A stretch of 40,888 bases of DNA from NCBI GenBank assembly GCA_013115145.1, contig JAAPAO010000308.1, positions 1 through 40,888 on the forward strand. The letters run 5' to 3'. Position numbers and translations under genes: made by a program. This stretch comes from Perkinsus chesapeaki. Taxonomy: Eukaryota > Perkinsozoa > Perkinsida > Perkinsidae. Numbering within the stretch: the first letter of the stretch is position 1; each line of letters opens with the position of its first letter. The notes under the pieces are model-generated. The model did no database searches, was not told the origin of the DNA, and saw only the letters and a program-made list of their open reading frames with translations. Below are positions 11,446 to 23,172 of the stretch, piece after piece.

Positions 11446-11516
11446 GCCAGTGGCACTGGCTCAGTCCATTATCAGGCCTCCGAGTCCTGGCTACTGGCCC
11501 TGGACTGAGGGCCAGT
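11446..11516. repeat. Nested inverted repeats
   Basis: GCCAGTG-G-CACTGGC (11446-11460) overlaps ACTGGCTCAGTCCA (11455-11468). The latter is complementary, with a two-base bulge, to TGGACTGAGGGCCAGT (11501-11516). This could fold as a branched hairpin. Confidence 0.75.
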
Positions 11517-11573
11517 ATCATACACGGGAGAACCTCGTATAATGCGAGTCGGACACCATGGTAGCAGCTCACG

Positions 11574-11816
11574 GTGCACACCGAAACCTTCAACGATATC
11601 GGATCCAACCAACGCAATCAACCCGAGGTCTGCGATGATGATCGAGAATCTCAATTTGAGATGACCTTGCCACTGGCATTGCACTTTGTGAGCTGCTACC
11701 GCATCCTATATCATATCATCCAAGGGATTCTGGATCCGTTGAAACGCGATGTCGCACTTGTCAATATAAAAGTGAATTGGATTCCCTTTGAAACACGGAT
11801 TATTGAGAAGATATAA
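11574..11816 (+). CDS. Weak open frame
   Basis: An 80-codon frame from an ATG. The second half looks protein-like (LKRDVALVNIKVNWIPFETR) but no family is recognised. It slightly overlaps the minus-strand frame at 11800. Confidence 0.2.
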   Translation: MHTETFNDIGSNQRNQPEVCDDDRESQFEMTLPLALHFVSCYRILYHIIQGILDPLKRDVALVNIKVNWIPFETRIIEKI

Positions 11817-12321
11817 GTAATGAAGATATCACGTCGGAAAGGTGCATGCAAATCACCATAATATCCATCTCTGCATGAGCATCACGCACTGGCCTAGTAA
11901 GGCCGAAGTAGAACCTAGCCGCAGCTACGAGATCCTTCACCACGTTACCAGTGATATAAGGTAGAGTTAAAGCAACGAGCTGGTACGAATCGTTAATATC
12001 GGGTGGGGATACGAACGGTATCTGGAAGCCAAAGCGATTGCCAAGCACTATTTCACCAGTGACATGCCACTTGGCAACCACAGAAGACCAGGAAGCTAGC
12101 GCCCGGGCCAAAACCTGTGAAACCCTGGGAACCTTCGACGTCTGTGCCTTGTTGCTCCTATGTGACACATCGCGGTACTTACTGAGAGGCTTGAGGGGGA
12201 GTACTTGACACAGGTTACTTGTTCTGATGAGATAATCACCATTCTTTTCTCCACTAGTCTGCGAACGAATTGCTGCTTTAGTTATTGTAGAAAAATGGAG
12301 CTCTTTCGTTCTAATAGTCAC
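11800..12321 (-). CDS. Unrecognised 173-codon open frame
   Basis: A continuous minus-strand frame. The C-terminal 100 codons read like folded protein (GEIVLGNRFGFQIPFVSP, then LVAAARFYFGLTRPVRDA), while the N-terminal part is low in structure. It could be a real single-exon gene, the last exon of one, or a decayed copy. No family recognised. Confidence 0.35.
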   Translation of the reverse strand: MTIRTKELHFSTITKAAIRSQTSGEKNGDYLIRTSNLCQVLPLKPLSKYRDVSHRSNKAQTSKVPRVSQVLARALASWSSVVAKWHVTGEIVLGNRFGFQIPFVSPPDINDSYQLVALTLPYITGNVVKDLVAAARFYFGLTRPVRDAHAEMDIMVICMHLSDVISSLLISSQ

Positions 12322-12444
12322 AGCTTTTTTGCTTGCTTTATGCTCTAACTTTTTACCTCAGACTGGATACACCCATGGCTCTCAAAATTCCTAATGACGT
12401 CCCCAGACGTGCCTCAGAACAACACGCTGGAGCTTTCAAGGCGT

Positions 12445-12467
12445 TCTGAGAACAGACCGTTCTCAGA
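12445..12467. repeat. Hairpin
   Basis: TCTGAGAAC-AGACC-GTTCTCAGA, perfect nine-base arms with a five-base loop. Confidence 0.8.
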
Positions 12468-13099
12468 CCACGCAGGGCGTTCCCAATCACGGCTTTATTA
12501 TTCACAGGCTTCACACGGTTTAGCTCGAATTCGTAGCGCGGTCGGTAGGTTCGCCTTGATTTCGAGCTACTATGGTGTTGCCTTAACGCTTCAATCGTTC
12601 CCTAATTCGTTGTGGTCTGACTAGTTCCCTTACATGGTTTCGAACTCTTAAGGTTACGACATTACACTTTGTAAAATGGACATTCGATTAGACTGCTCGT
12701 GCATGGCAAGGTCGCATGACACTGATAACTCATACGAGGGCCCCTATCACATACAGTGCGAAAATCCTTCAATGGATAGCAACTTCACACTATACTCACT
12801 GTATCTTGTACTGATGTATAGCAGTGTGCACTTGAACCTTGTGTAGAACGTAGGGTATTTCTATCATCCATATTAGTTCAATTTCACCACCGTGGAGATA
12901 TACGGACGGATGTTACTAGCCTCCATTTTTCGGCAGTGAGGGCTTACCAACGGCAAACCTTCATGCTACTGCCGTTTGATACACGTGCACGGATCTTATA
13001 GTGCATCCTTACAAGTACGCACCTTTTCCGGAAGCGTTTACTAAAATCACTCTGGACATTTCATGCCATGCTTTCTTCAGCGGAGATTTGGACTAGTTC

Positions 13100-13120
13100 C
13101 AATGACTCATTGGCAATGAG
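13100..13120. repeat. Triple palindrome a-a'-a
   Basis: CAATGA-C-TCATTG (13100-13112) overlaps CTCATTG-G-CAATGAG (13106-13120). A further direct copy, CCAATGAG, follows at about 13123. It lies just beyond the 3' end of the TMBIM gene. Confidence 0.85.
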
Positions 13121-13259
13121 TTCCAATGAGCTGGCCGTCGCGTCGATGTGGAATGGTTTCCCGAGACGTGGATCGAAATCACTATGGAACGCAAATCATT
13201 GAAGAAATAAAAGCAACACAAATGTCATCTCGGCGAGATGCGTGCAACTCACCATGTGC

Positions 13260-14439
13260 CTAGCGCTCATTGCCGACTAGCGAGATAATGTAACTGATGA
13301 CATTTGCACGTTGAGATGAAAATTGATGATGATGCTTACATGAACAGCTGAATTATATCAATATAGAGGGAAATAGCAGCGAAGCAGTAATCATCCAAGG
13401 AGAAGCTGAATCTAGTGTGTTTACCACCAGCTATCAATTGAGTATCAAATACCAAGTACATCGAGAATATGAGAGCACCGATACCTGATGAGAGATTAGT
13501 AAGCAAACATCGTATGTGAGGTAGCTCACCAGCGTAGACTTTATGGAGGATGGGTGTGGTGCCAAAGAAAAGGAACATGAGACCAAACAGAGCCAGTACC
13601 AGGGTTGCCACGAAGAGATATGGGCCCATACCTGAGGGATGCCGATATGGTGCCAAGGAGACGAAAGAAGAGGAGACATCACCAGTAAAGTCGTGCTTGG
13701 TTTGGAAGGCATATGCTGTTAAACCCATAACGACTATGGCAACGATTCCCACAGCCAGGAGAATCTGATCAACACATGACGTGGAGTGGTCGGATGGAGC
13801 CGTACTGAGTTGATCTCATAGCGTGAAGTGATGATGCCAACCATGAAGCCCTCGGCTAGGGTAAAGATCGTTAGTACTATGTAGTTGGTAGGATAACTGA
13901 CGACAGCCGCTATTATGCGATAAAGCAAGAACAGGGCATACTTCCTCATTATGGACGGAGCACACATTATAGCTATCATAATGCCAATTGTTATAAACAC
14001 GCTTAGATACACCAGGGCTACTGTTTTAGGGCCCATAAAGTGCTCAGGATACCTGACGATAGAGTAGGCATGATGGCTTCGGCGTTAAAGCCTTACAGTG
14101 CAAATGGCGTCGCAATAGCAGCTGTCAATATGAGCTGCAATGATAGTATACTGTACACCTAATAAAACTGCTAGAATGCTTGCTCATTTGGTTATTCGAG
14201 TACTTTTTTGATGAAGTTATGTCTAACGTAGGTCGGTATACCTTCGACAATCTCATCACTTGGATAGAATTGTGTATCTTCGTAACCTATCATTTGCGTG
14301 TCTCTTATACAGTGTCGAGTCTACCTCTGCCAGCTTCAATATCATAGCTAGCTCTTCCTACTGCTGCTGCTGATGATGATGCGTTATTGCGTGACATTAA
14401 TAAGTCAATCTCTGAGAAACCTATACCGACTCTTCCCAT
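13260..14439 (-). CDS. Bax inhibitor-1 / TMBIM (Lifeguard-type) membrane protein
   Basis: Multi-pass membrane protein of the BI-1 superfamily (ER/Golgi calcium leak and cell-death control in known members). Exons from the high coordinate: 14325-14439, 14204-14286, 14097-14158, 13806-14052, 13530-13764, 13340-13484 and 13260-13293. Introns are 38, 45, 44, 41, 45 and 46 nt, phase kept throughout, giving 306 aa. Motifs include RHNFIKKVYSILSLQLILTA (family entry to TM1), AFQTKHDFT, FSMYLVFDTQLIAGGKH and SLYIDIIQLFIYIISLVGNER at the C-terminus. About seven hydrophobic segments are visible. The N-terminal 45 residues are Ser/Ala-rich and polar. The intron at 13485-13529 is 45 nt with no in-frame stop, so the unspliced mRNA would encode 15 extra residues. 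The start at 14437-14439 is the only upstream in-frame Met before a stop-containing stretch. It is divergent from the 107-aa gene at 15085. Confidence 0.95.
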
Positions 14440-15084
14440 ATCTCCCTACAATTAACTGATAGCACACGCTAATAACGATCATAAGGGGTTCGCTCATTAA
14501 TGTCAGATAGTGTTCGGAAGACCTACCAGCATCCCCAGCTCACATAGGTGCCCCATTAAGCCGGTTGTAGTGCGACAAGCAATTGGGTGGTAGTCATTGC
14601 GTAGTATTCAGTGAAAATCTACTCAACGATTGCGGAACACTCAACGAGGATACCAATTCGCGTTGGAGGTTCAACTGCGCAGTAATATAATCGCGCCGCC
14701 CAGATAACCGTATTGACTGTAGTGATGACTAAAAGCCATATTTTGAGGTGGGTCAATATTCTTCATGGAGTAGTTTAACCAAAGTCTTCAATTATTATAT
14801 AATAGGCAGGTAGACGTGCTGCCAACCTCTCTCCAATCAATTACGTTGTCATGGTTCTACGATTATGTTCTCTCCTCAAGTCTCACAGATTTATCACTAT
14901 AGGTCCCTTAACTGACTGCCAGTAATAGTAGCGTTAGGGCGGCAGCAGGCTAATGCCAACCTCCGACAGACGTTATGCTGTCGCAAGTGTATAGTTATTC
15001 AATCTTGCGCTCTTGGGCGTTCTTGGATCTCCTCAGTTCCCTTCACGTCCACCAAATCTATAAGCGAGGGAAGGTTTTGTCGGT
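14440..15084. promoter_or_regulatory. Divergent intergenic region
   Basis: 645 bases between the starts of the minus-strand TMBIM gene and the plus-strand 107-aa gene. It must hold both promoters and 5' UTRs if both start sites are right. I see no defined motif. Confidence 0.35.
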
Positions 15085-15520
15085 ATGGGTTCATTTGGTA
15101 ACGGAAGAGAATGGTCATGGATACATCATAGAGATAGTAAAGACCATTGTTCTGCATAGAATGGAATCTACCGCATTCAGATGAGAGGGATAGGGAAGGA
15201 TTGAGAGATAGTTTGGATAGTAAGTGGCGGACAAATCAGTGGAGGATAGCACCGTCTTCGAGATATCGTCAGTCAGTTGGCTCAGCAGGTAGTGCTGCTA
15301 GCTCTTGCTGGGAAAGGTCGCAAGTTCTACTCTCTCAGCCTGCAATTTTGATGGAAGCACTCCTAGTGTTGAGGATATAGGAGTTGAAGAAGAGCTACTT
15401 GATGACAGTCCGAGACTTTGCGATATTAGAATACCTGACATGTATTATAAAATGGAGTCTAAGATACATAATATGTTAATTAAGTTGCAACAGTTCAGTC
15501 CAACCGTCCAAACGAACTAG
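15085..15520 (+). CDS. Unrecognised 107-aa protein
   Basis: Three exons: 15085-15097 (ATGGGTTCATTTG), 15160-15288 and 15339-15520. Introns are 62 and 50 nt, GT-AG, with phase kept. The first half is Arg/Ser-rich (DERDREGLRDSLDSKWR), followed by an acidic stretch (EEELLDDSP), then a helical C-terminus (MESKIHNMLIKLQQF). No signal peptide or membrane segment. No family recognised. The first coding exon is only 13 nt, so the start is less certain than the rest. Confidence 0.6.
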
Positions 15521-17368
15521 TCTCCTAATAAGAGTATCTTGAGTTCCACAGTACTAGCTGGCACCTTATAAAAGGCCCTTCACCTAGGAGCACTCCCTGA
15601 CTAAGGCATAAGGGTACTGTGCAGAGTAGACGGAGTCTGCTTAAGTCGCCGGAGCCTTTATAGACTTTATTTTACGGTTTTTCTATCAGTTGTTACTACG
15701 TTCCTCGGATGTCCGTGCAATATTCTGCATCAACCTATCCATGTTACGTTATCGGTGATACTGAAGTATCTCATAGTAATAATGACACTTTAATAACGTT
15801 ACGTCAACCTCTGGGGGAAGAGGCGTTCGACGGTAATAATATGCCATCACTTTCATAAGATTCCAGGGCGATATCTAACCTCACAGGAATGAGTTCTTCG
15901 GGGACCGAAAAGTGTTCCCAGTGCGGAGATACAATAGAAAATCGCTTATTAGACCAAATGGGGCATTCTGGGTACATCTGATGATTCCCTATATCTCAGG
16001 TATCCTAGAATGGTCTCAAGCGTGGGTATATTACCTCGAGGACGATAATAAAATAAATTACGAGGTCATAACTGGGAGAACGGTATAACTTTCCATAGTA
16101 AAGGTGGAGCAACTTTAGCTTTATTATCGGTGACGGATTTATTCTGGTTTGTGCTGACAGCCGCCGGGATCCCTGGAACTGAATTCAAAAGATTTAGGCC
16201 TTTAGCCACGCATAACGCTTCCTTCACGGATACGATGTAAAACGGCACAGCAATTTATTATTTACATTCTTGGCGCTCACTTGGGGGCTGTTCAGGGCTG
16301 CACACTCTATTCTTTTCGGGGTTCCCCTTCAAACTGACGTTGGTCTTATGTGCCATTAGTTATGGAATGCTGGAGAATACATGCAGCATGGCAGGCTTCA
16401 GGTATTCAACATCATCGACGTTGAGGGACGGTCCCTTCGTTTGAGACCTATTAATGACGATTATTGTATAGGAGTCGGGATAAGGGTCATCGACATTAAA
16501 CCCTATCACGCACTTGATGCAGTTGAATGATACCAAATACTCTTGAGTTCGTACGTTAATCTTCGAACACGTATCCCAAGTGGAGCTGGCTCACTTGCCC
16601 GCCGCCCGCCCATCCAAAGGTGAATATGAAACTCATTTTTAGGGCCGCCGCCGCCCGGAACATTTCTCCTTATCGTGCAATATGCACAGATTCGCGATAG
16701 TTGTACTGGCAGTTTATATTCGATATTATCATCTCGAACAGTTGGTTTGATCTAGAGCACTCATTTTCAATTTACAGTGGCACTCTTGGATGAATTACTA
16801 CTTGAGCTCTGCTGGGAGTGGTCCGCCGACGAAGAGATCTCGGAGCGGCAATCAGAGGACCCTTGATGCCTTCTTTGGAGTAGGGAAAAAAGAAGTAAGG
16901 ATGGACTGGGTGACGAGAGATTGATATCAAGTTGTATTAGCCCAGCAATAATCCTACCACAAAGGCAATCGATGTAGATTGCTGCAGTCAACACAGTGGT
17001 GACAAAGGGCATCATCAAGATACGCAGGAGATGATAAAGTAGGAGGGCTCTTGTACTTGTTGAGTGAATTCACGGACCTTATGGGAGACATTATGGGGCC
17101 ACAGGGCTTTTGGGCGATGCCCGACGAAGTCAAACAAAACACTAAATTCGATGAAAATAAGAAACGGAAGAAAATACAATCATTTGCCTCGAGAAAATAT
17201 GGGGACGATTCGTCATCTTGCGAAAGCCATACTAAAGGGCTTGCATACGGCCTGTGTGTCCTTAAGACTTTTCTTTCATTATTTTTGAGAAGGTAAATAA
17301 AGCGAATATGTTACAGGCTACCCCATCTCGACCTAGTATGTATCCTATCAATTTAGACCTAAGATACC
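15521..17368. other. Gene-poor stretch with GC-rich CCG runs
   Basis: No supported gene. Short CCG/GCC runs occur at about 16598-16611 and 16643-16657. A frame at 17051-17296 (plus) has a basic KKRKK patch and might be an upstream exon of the following ATPase gene, but no in-phase junction was found. Confidence 0.35.
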
Positions 17369-20300
17369 TCTTCACAAGAAGGCTGCAATACCAGAAGGAG
17401 GACCACTGGCGCAGCGAGCTAGACCTATATGCTCCAAGGACTTGGTCTATGAAACCGTCGGGGCAGTTGACAGTTTAACACAGAGTTGTGGTGTCGGCAC
17501 GGTGATGAGGATAGTAGGAAGTAGACAAGTAAGAGAAGAAATTGTGTGCTCGACTTAGATTAAATATTATGAGGAGATGCCGAAGTTGATGAGTAACCAA
17601 CAGCTGCATGGAGGACGACAGCAACACCCCTCCGTACCAAGTAGGCATGTGGCGCGAATGATTGGCGGCGGTGTTGGGAAATATTGTACGTAGCCACATA
17701 GTGCTTAAAGTGCATCAAACTGCAAAATGCGACGATTATGGAGTTACACTGCCTTCTCCCAGACAAGGTTGACAAGGCTGAATTAAAGAGTATTGCCGTG
17801 CTACACCTCACCCCGCAAGGACTATTACTCAGAGATAGACGATAAACAGTCAAGTGCGGAAATATAGACTCATATTCTCACTTGTCAAAAGGCAGTGCAG
17901 TGAGCGGCCACGAAGTTCGCGATGGTATACCGTGCTCTGTTGGTGAAATATTTCGTTGCGCCACAAGTCGGAGCGGATGAGATTGGACTCGTCCACTCGC
18001 TCGACACCGTTCATTTCATGTGTAGCTCTAGCTGCTGTGATGGCATATGATAAATTGATGTATCCACTTTATTAGGTATGATACTCTGGGGGCCTCCAGG
18101 ATGCGGTAAGACGACTCTGGCTCAGCTGCTCTGCCGATCATTAACTTCTTCTGGTCTACCTTGGAGGCACACTAAGCTTAGCGCTGTTAATGCTGGGGTG
18201 AATGATGTGAGTAGAATATAGGGAGCTTTATTGAGGGTATCACGTCAGGTTAAAAAGACTGTTGATGAAGCTACGAATGCAAGGAGACTAACTGGCACCC
18301 GTAAGGAACGACGAAGGGCCCAGCGACCTTAGTGTTTCACGACCACTGATGCTCGGCATCTTGTTCTGAATATCGGTATTCCGACAAAGCTTGTGTTTCG
18401 TATTGGGAAAGCATACACGTCCCTTTCCCACAGGTTTTAAGCTCTCCTGCCCCGTGGTTATTGCAGATCCATTTCCATAGCATATATAGCTTATATAATC
18501 CCTTCTTGTATATGCTGTAGACGAAATGCTCGTGTGTCAGCAACCCCTTGCTTGCTTGCTTCTCATTGATCGTCGCATCCCCTCGGGCACCGCTGAGCAA
18601 ACCAGCAACTCCAGATGTTTGCCGCTCAGATACGTTATTGTTTCTTGATGAGATTCATAGATTCAACAAAGCACAGCAAGATGCGTTACTGCCGCATGTG
18701 GAGAACGGTACACTGACCCTCATTGGAGCTACTACGGAGAATCCAAGCTTCCAATGCAATAGGTCGGTAAGGATCTCTAGTTATCTCTTTTACTTGGGAA
18801 ATTTTCCGAAATTTTAAGGAATTTTTCCCGTGGATTCGGCGATGGTCGTCCTGAGATTTAGGAGGAATCGTGTTGGTTATCTTGCATGTGGAGTGTACCG
18901 ATGGTCATGACCTTTTGGTGGCCAACTACCGCTGAGTGAATAGTTTATTTATTGACAGAAAACCTAACTGTGTGTAAAACATCATCAGATGAACGACTCC
19001 TAAAGTATCGCTTCGTAGTCTAGATTTCCATTCGTGCGAGTAACTGCGATATGCAACCATATCGGGATGCATTGTAGCTCAAAACGTATCTTATCGTTTT
19101 CGCACTATTGAGATTTTACTTTCCGTTTCAGATCTCTGGTGTCTCGATGCCAAATAATAAAGCTTTCCTCACTCGACAGCACCTCCATTGAAAACATAGT
19201 AAGCTGAAGATGAAGTCTCGGAAATCACCGTTGATCCCGCAGTTAACACGCGCTATGTCGAACTACTACCCTCAAGTGGCGGTAGACAAGGAGGATGAAG
19301 GACTGATGAAAACCCTGGCGGACTTCGGATTGGGAGACGCTCGGGCATCTCTGAATGCTCTCGAGTTGGCCTGTGATCTTGCCATTATGGGCGTGCAACA
19401 TTTTGGAGCTACCGCACCTGTACTGCGCCGGCAACACGTTGAAGAGGTACGGATGGTTGTGCGAGTTGTAGTGAAAGTTTTTTGACTTTTTTCACTGCCC
19501 TCTAATACAGGTCAATGCTTGTCTTGCTTTTCATCCATAACAGACTTGGCAATCTTGTGTGAATTTTCGCCATATTGCTCGGCATTTTGGCACCGACATG
19601 ATTGTGTTTGGATTGAAGATATGTTTTGAATTGATTCTTCCAGGCAATGAGCACCTCGGCGTCGGGTAGACATAGGCTGCTTGGCTACGACAAGAACGGC
19701 GACATCCACTACGATCTTGCAAGTGCGTTGCAGAAGTCCATCAGAGGATCTGATAAAGACGCAGCAGCGTGAGAAATACTTATTTTTTCACCGTGTCCGC
19801 CTGATTTCTTATAGGTATTGGACAACCAGGATGCTATCCGGTGGTGAGCCTCCGGAGTACATTTCTCGAAGGCTCATGAGAATAGCGAGCGAAGATGTGG
19901 GGTTAGCAGATCCACAAGCCTTGCAGATCACAGCAGCAGCGCATACCGTTACTATGGCAACGGGCATGCCGGAATGTACGCATGCGTTGACGATGGTATA
20001 TCATTCCATTATTCAGGCTCGACTGCTCTTCTGGAAGCGGCGCTTTATCTGTGTAACGCTCCAAAGAGCAATGCCGTCTATATCGCTTATAAGAATGCAA
20101 AGACTGCCATTGAGAACGCCACGGAAGATGTTGAGGTATGGAAGTGCACGGGCTTGGAATGTTGAGGATAAAGGCAGGTTCCCATTCACCTGAGGAACGC
20201 CCCAACAGGGTTCATGAAGAGCCTCGGTTATGGCAGGGATTATGTGTACACCAATCAACCGCGGCCGACCGCCCCTGGCGAAATGGCGCCTCATCAGACG

Positions 20301-20460
20301 TATGCTTGTGCATCGGCTTGGCGCAGTTAGTGTGTTGGTTAGGTACCTCCCATCAGGGCTCCAACGTGGCGATATATTTCCGGCAGAATTTCATACATCT
20401 CCGCCCAGACCGAGCAATAGCGTTTGTCCTACTTGTGGTGCAATTTCCTCAAAACGTTAA
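17369..20460 (+). CDS. RarA/MgsA/WRNIP1-type AAA+ ATPase
   Basis: Replication-fork-associated clamp-loader-like ATPase (bacterial RarA/MgsA, eukaryotic WRNIP1/Mgs1). Firm exons: 18076-18206, 18249-18300, 18630-18762, 19132-19198, 19243-19446, 19644-19768, 19815-19975, 20017-20135, 20178-20299 and 20343-20460, all in phase. Introns are 42, 329, 369, 44, 197, 46, 41, 42 and 43 nt. Motifs in order: Walker [16 protein letters not shown], Walker [17 protein letters not shown], sensor 1 [86 protein letters not shown]. The tail is [12 protein letters not shown]-terminal exons are tentative: [10 protein letters not shown] near 17395-17530 matches the family's PLAxRxRP entry, and a 52-nt exon ending at about 18020 fits phase. 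The true start was not found. The 18763 donor is GTCGGT, not consensus. Confidence 0.9.
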
Positions 20461-20998
20461 CAAGTTAACATGACTTGTTGGGTTAGCTAGTGACATGTAA
20501 CTTCACAATCGCTACTGTGCCTATGAGACATCGTTTTACATCGCTAAGTATCTACTTACTGTAGACCTTACTATTGGATATCGAAGTCATGCACACACAC
20601 TCAACGAGGCTTGCAAGACATATCTTGTATATTTGCTCAACGTACTTTTATACGAGGTAAACATATCTAACCAAAGAGGAACCTCACCACCTCTTGCGAG
20701 TATTCCCGACCTCTGAATGCAGGATACCAATGGATGCTCGCATAACTGAACCTCTGTGACGAAGGCTCTGTTCGAACCGTGCCAATAAATCACTATTTGC
20801 CATGGGAAACAAACCAGCGCAGATCGCAACGAAAATGCGAGATATTCCGATTGTGAAAATAATTGTTGGTAACAACGAACCACGAATAATGCGATGCAAT
20901 GTCATTTAAAGAAGAAAGTATTCATGTCGATGTCGCGAATGGGAAATTAGTTTTCGCGCGGTTGCACCTCCTTCAGCCGGTTCAACTATTCCTGCAGG
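20461..20998. other. Intergenic, no gene seen
   Basis: Only short frames without motifs on both strands. It separates the ATPase gene from a plus-strand gene starting near 20999. Confidence 0.4.
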
Positions 20999-21521
20999 AT
21001 GGCAGACTCTACTGGTAAAAGCCTCACCGTCGCTAGAGCAAACAAGTATACTCCCGCCAACGGAGGAACAAGCATTATGTGGAATGACTACCCACAGGAT
21101 AGATCCGTGGTCTATTGGTAGCGATGAAGCTCATCTTGCTGGAGATTCTGAATTTTTATATTGTCAGGTCTGATCCTGATGGATAACAAAAACCGCACTT
21201 GTGGATGATAGAAGATTTTTGGAAGTTTCGGGTCCCTCGGAGACCGTTGAAGAACATTTCGGGGGAATGAACCCTTTCCACGGCTTAGTTGATCAGGTGA
21301 AGGATACGCTACCCAGAAGCGATCCAGTTACCCTAGATAATTGCAAGGAGACCCTCGGTGCACTGGCTGAGGATGGCCCATCCCCCTTCGGTTGGATTGA
21401 TGAGTTCTTGGAAACTAACGCAGATATGATAAAAGAAAAGGCAGATGAATTGGATAAGTCTCCTCCGCCAGATGGCATCTCTCAGAGGAACGGTGTAGCT
21501 CCTTCGCTTACCTTCAGCTGA
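20999..21521 (+). CDS. Member 2 of the 148-aa family, possible frameshift
   Basis: ATG at 20999 opens an exon to 21117, ending in a Trp codon split TG|G. A 50-nt intron (21118-21167, GTAGCG...TTGTCAG) has the same position, phase and donor start (GTAG) as in the gene at 5610. The last exon runs to the stop at 21519-21521 and carries the family pattern: HF-x(4)-PF, LPRSD, Cys, PFGWIDEFLETNADMIKEK. The two parts are out of frame by one base, and an in-frame stop appears soon after the acceptor (near 21183), close to a run of five A. Either a base is missing, the copy is broken, or another small intron exists. No known domain. Confidence 0.5.
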
Positions 21522-22000
21522 AGTGGCAATGCCAGTTAGCTTGGGATTATGTAGCGATCTGTGTTTGAACACATGTACATATCTACACATAGTGCCTCGA
21601 ATAAAGGTTCATTATGATGTTGTTGTATGTCTACGCCGATTTCTGAATTGTGTTGTTGACCTCTAAATGCCCAGTGCTAATTACTCTGCAAGTTCCACCC
21701 TTGAGGTACTTTACGAAAAATACCAAATTAATGCATTCGCCTGCAAAAAATAGATGGTCCCTAGTTGCTCAGCCGTTGACATCTGTAGACGGGCAATAAT
21801 TAGTAACCATCGGTTTTCTATTCTCAACAGTTCTCAGAATGATTCGGTAATTATAAAGCGGTAAGGATTCCGTGTCGGGTTGTGATTGTTCAAAGTTGGG
21901 GTATCTAGTCCATAGTCAGAAGTTTTGGTTCGCTAGGGTCACGGCCGCGTCGGAAGCGGCACTTGAAGGCCCCCTTTTGCTGCACTGCGCAACTTACTGC

Positions 22001-22016
22001 CCTCGGTTAACCGAGG
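22001..22016. repeat. Perfect 16-base palindrome
   Basis: CCTCGGTT-AACCGAGG, followed at once by TTCA; AACC-GA-GGTT overlaps its right arm. Confidence 0.85.
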
Positions 22017-22995
22017 TTCATTTGTGGAATGCCTACAGAGCGAGACAACCACTGAGCGACGAAAATCAACTGTAAAAGCGGATATTTATAACTCTACTCA
22101 AGATGCATTTATTGAGACTGACTCGCAGCAACCTACTTGCCCAAATATAGTGTAGGCGCACATACATCCACAGCTAAGTCAATAGCTGGGTCCATAGCGA
22201 TTCCTTGTTCGTGAATCAGAAGGGCTTACCCGGGATACGAAATTGAATGATTTGTTCCGGCGAACTGTGTTATCCCAGTCACTCTACCTCGGGTGGAACA
22301 GCATCTCGCGGGGTGCTTTTGAAAATAAACTCACAAGGCTTTTTGGAAAGGGCTCTATATGAGGCTGCCCGTGACGAACATCATCCGTTGCCTTGGCAAC
22401 TTACCTACGGGCTTTCCTCGACATCGGTCTAGAGTCTATTGCCTAACTCAGTAGAGCTCGGCGATGGTTCCGCTGGTAAAGTTGCGTTGGCAGTATGCGT
22501 ATTCGGCACAGCCCCAAGAATTCCCCAACGTCTCACTTCTATAAGACCATGATGAAGCAATGACTTATTATTCACATAGGCATCCACATTCGTTACTGAC
22601 AACTGCCTTTCAGCAGTTGTGATAAGATGCTAACCATTTCAAATTGTATCCTTATTTGTACTGAATTAGGCCCGGCAATCCGGGACAGCGGCGTAGCAAA
22701 CCTATGGTCACGGTGTGGCTTGTCACGCTGGCAGTTTGACTAACATTCTTCAACCTCCCTCTAGAAACGTCTCCAATTAGGAAACATCCACTCTAAGTAA
22801 TCCGCTCGTCCGTGCGCTCTTTCGAAGTTTGGGTGTCATTATGTCTGATCTGCCGTTCCTTCTTCCGATATTTCATTCTGATAACCTCATTATGCACCTG
22901 TGACATATCCAGTCGGAACACGCATGCGCCAAGGGAATATTCCGACCAGAAATTGTTGCGGACAGATACCTATCAGTATACTTCCTCATCTACCA
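22017..22995. other. Intergenic, no gene seen
   Basis: No supported gene. Small inverted repeats occur: GTTGCC-TT-GGCAAC near 22388 and CAACTGC-CTTTCA-GCAGTTG near 22605. Confidence 0.4.
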
Positions 22996-23172
22996 ATGAT
23001 ACTCAAGTATATCGTTATTGCTGCTTACATTACTACCACTCTGAAGGGAACCAAGATGATGCAAGATGAACCATTTCATTTAAGAAGCCTAAGTGGCGGC
23101 TTCATATGCCTATCCTGTAGAGATACTTGTGAGTGCGAAGATTTCCCACCCATCTCATGCCGATGCCCTTAG
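22996..23172 (+). CDS. Six-cysteine micro-peptide 2
   Basis: A 58-aa peptide, ATG 22996 to stop 23170-23172. The N-terminus is MILKYIVIAAYITTT (hydrophobic, signal-like), then a short linker, then FHLRSLSGG and C-x2-C-R-x-T-C-x-C-x7-C-x-C-P directly before the stop. Cysteine spacing and end match the peptide at 8262-8429 exactly. The frame is open upstream to 22900, but the start chosen aligns with the paralogue. Probably a secreted, disulfide-rich peptide; the role is unknown. Confidence 0.7.
   Translation: MILKYIVIAAYITTTLKGTKMMQDEPFHLRSLSGGFICLSCRDTCECEDFPPISCRCP

Noticed and set aside
18337-18600. 87-codon minus-strand frame inside the RarA gene
   Set aside because: Falls in a 329-nt intron; no motif, and the opposite strand is firmly transcribed by homology.
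20587-20905. Minus-strand frames of 73-98 codons
   Set aside because: Overlap each other in different frames, without motifs or splice sites.
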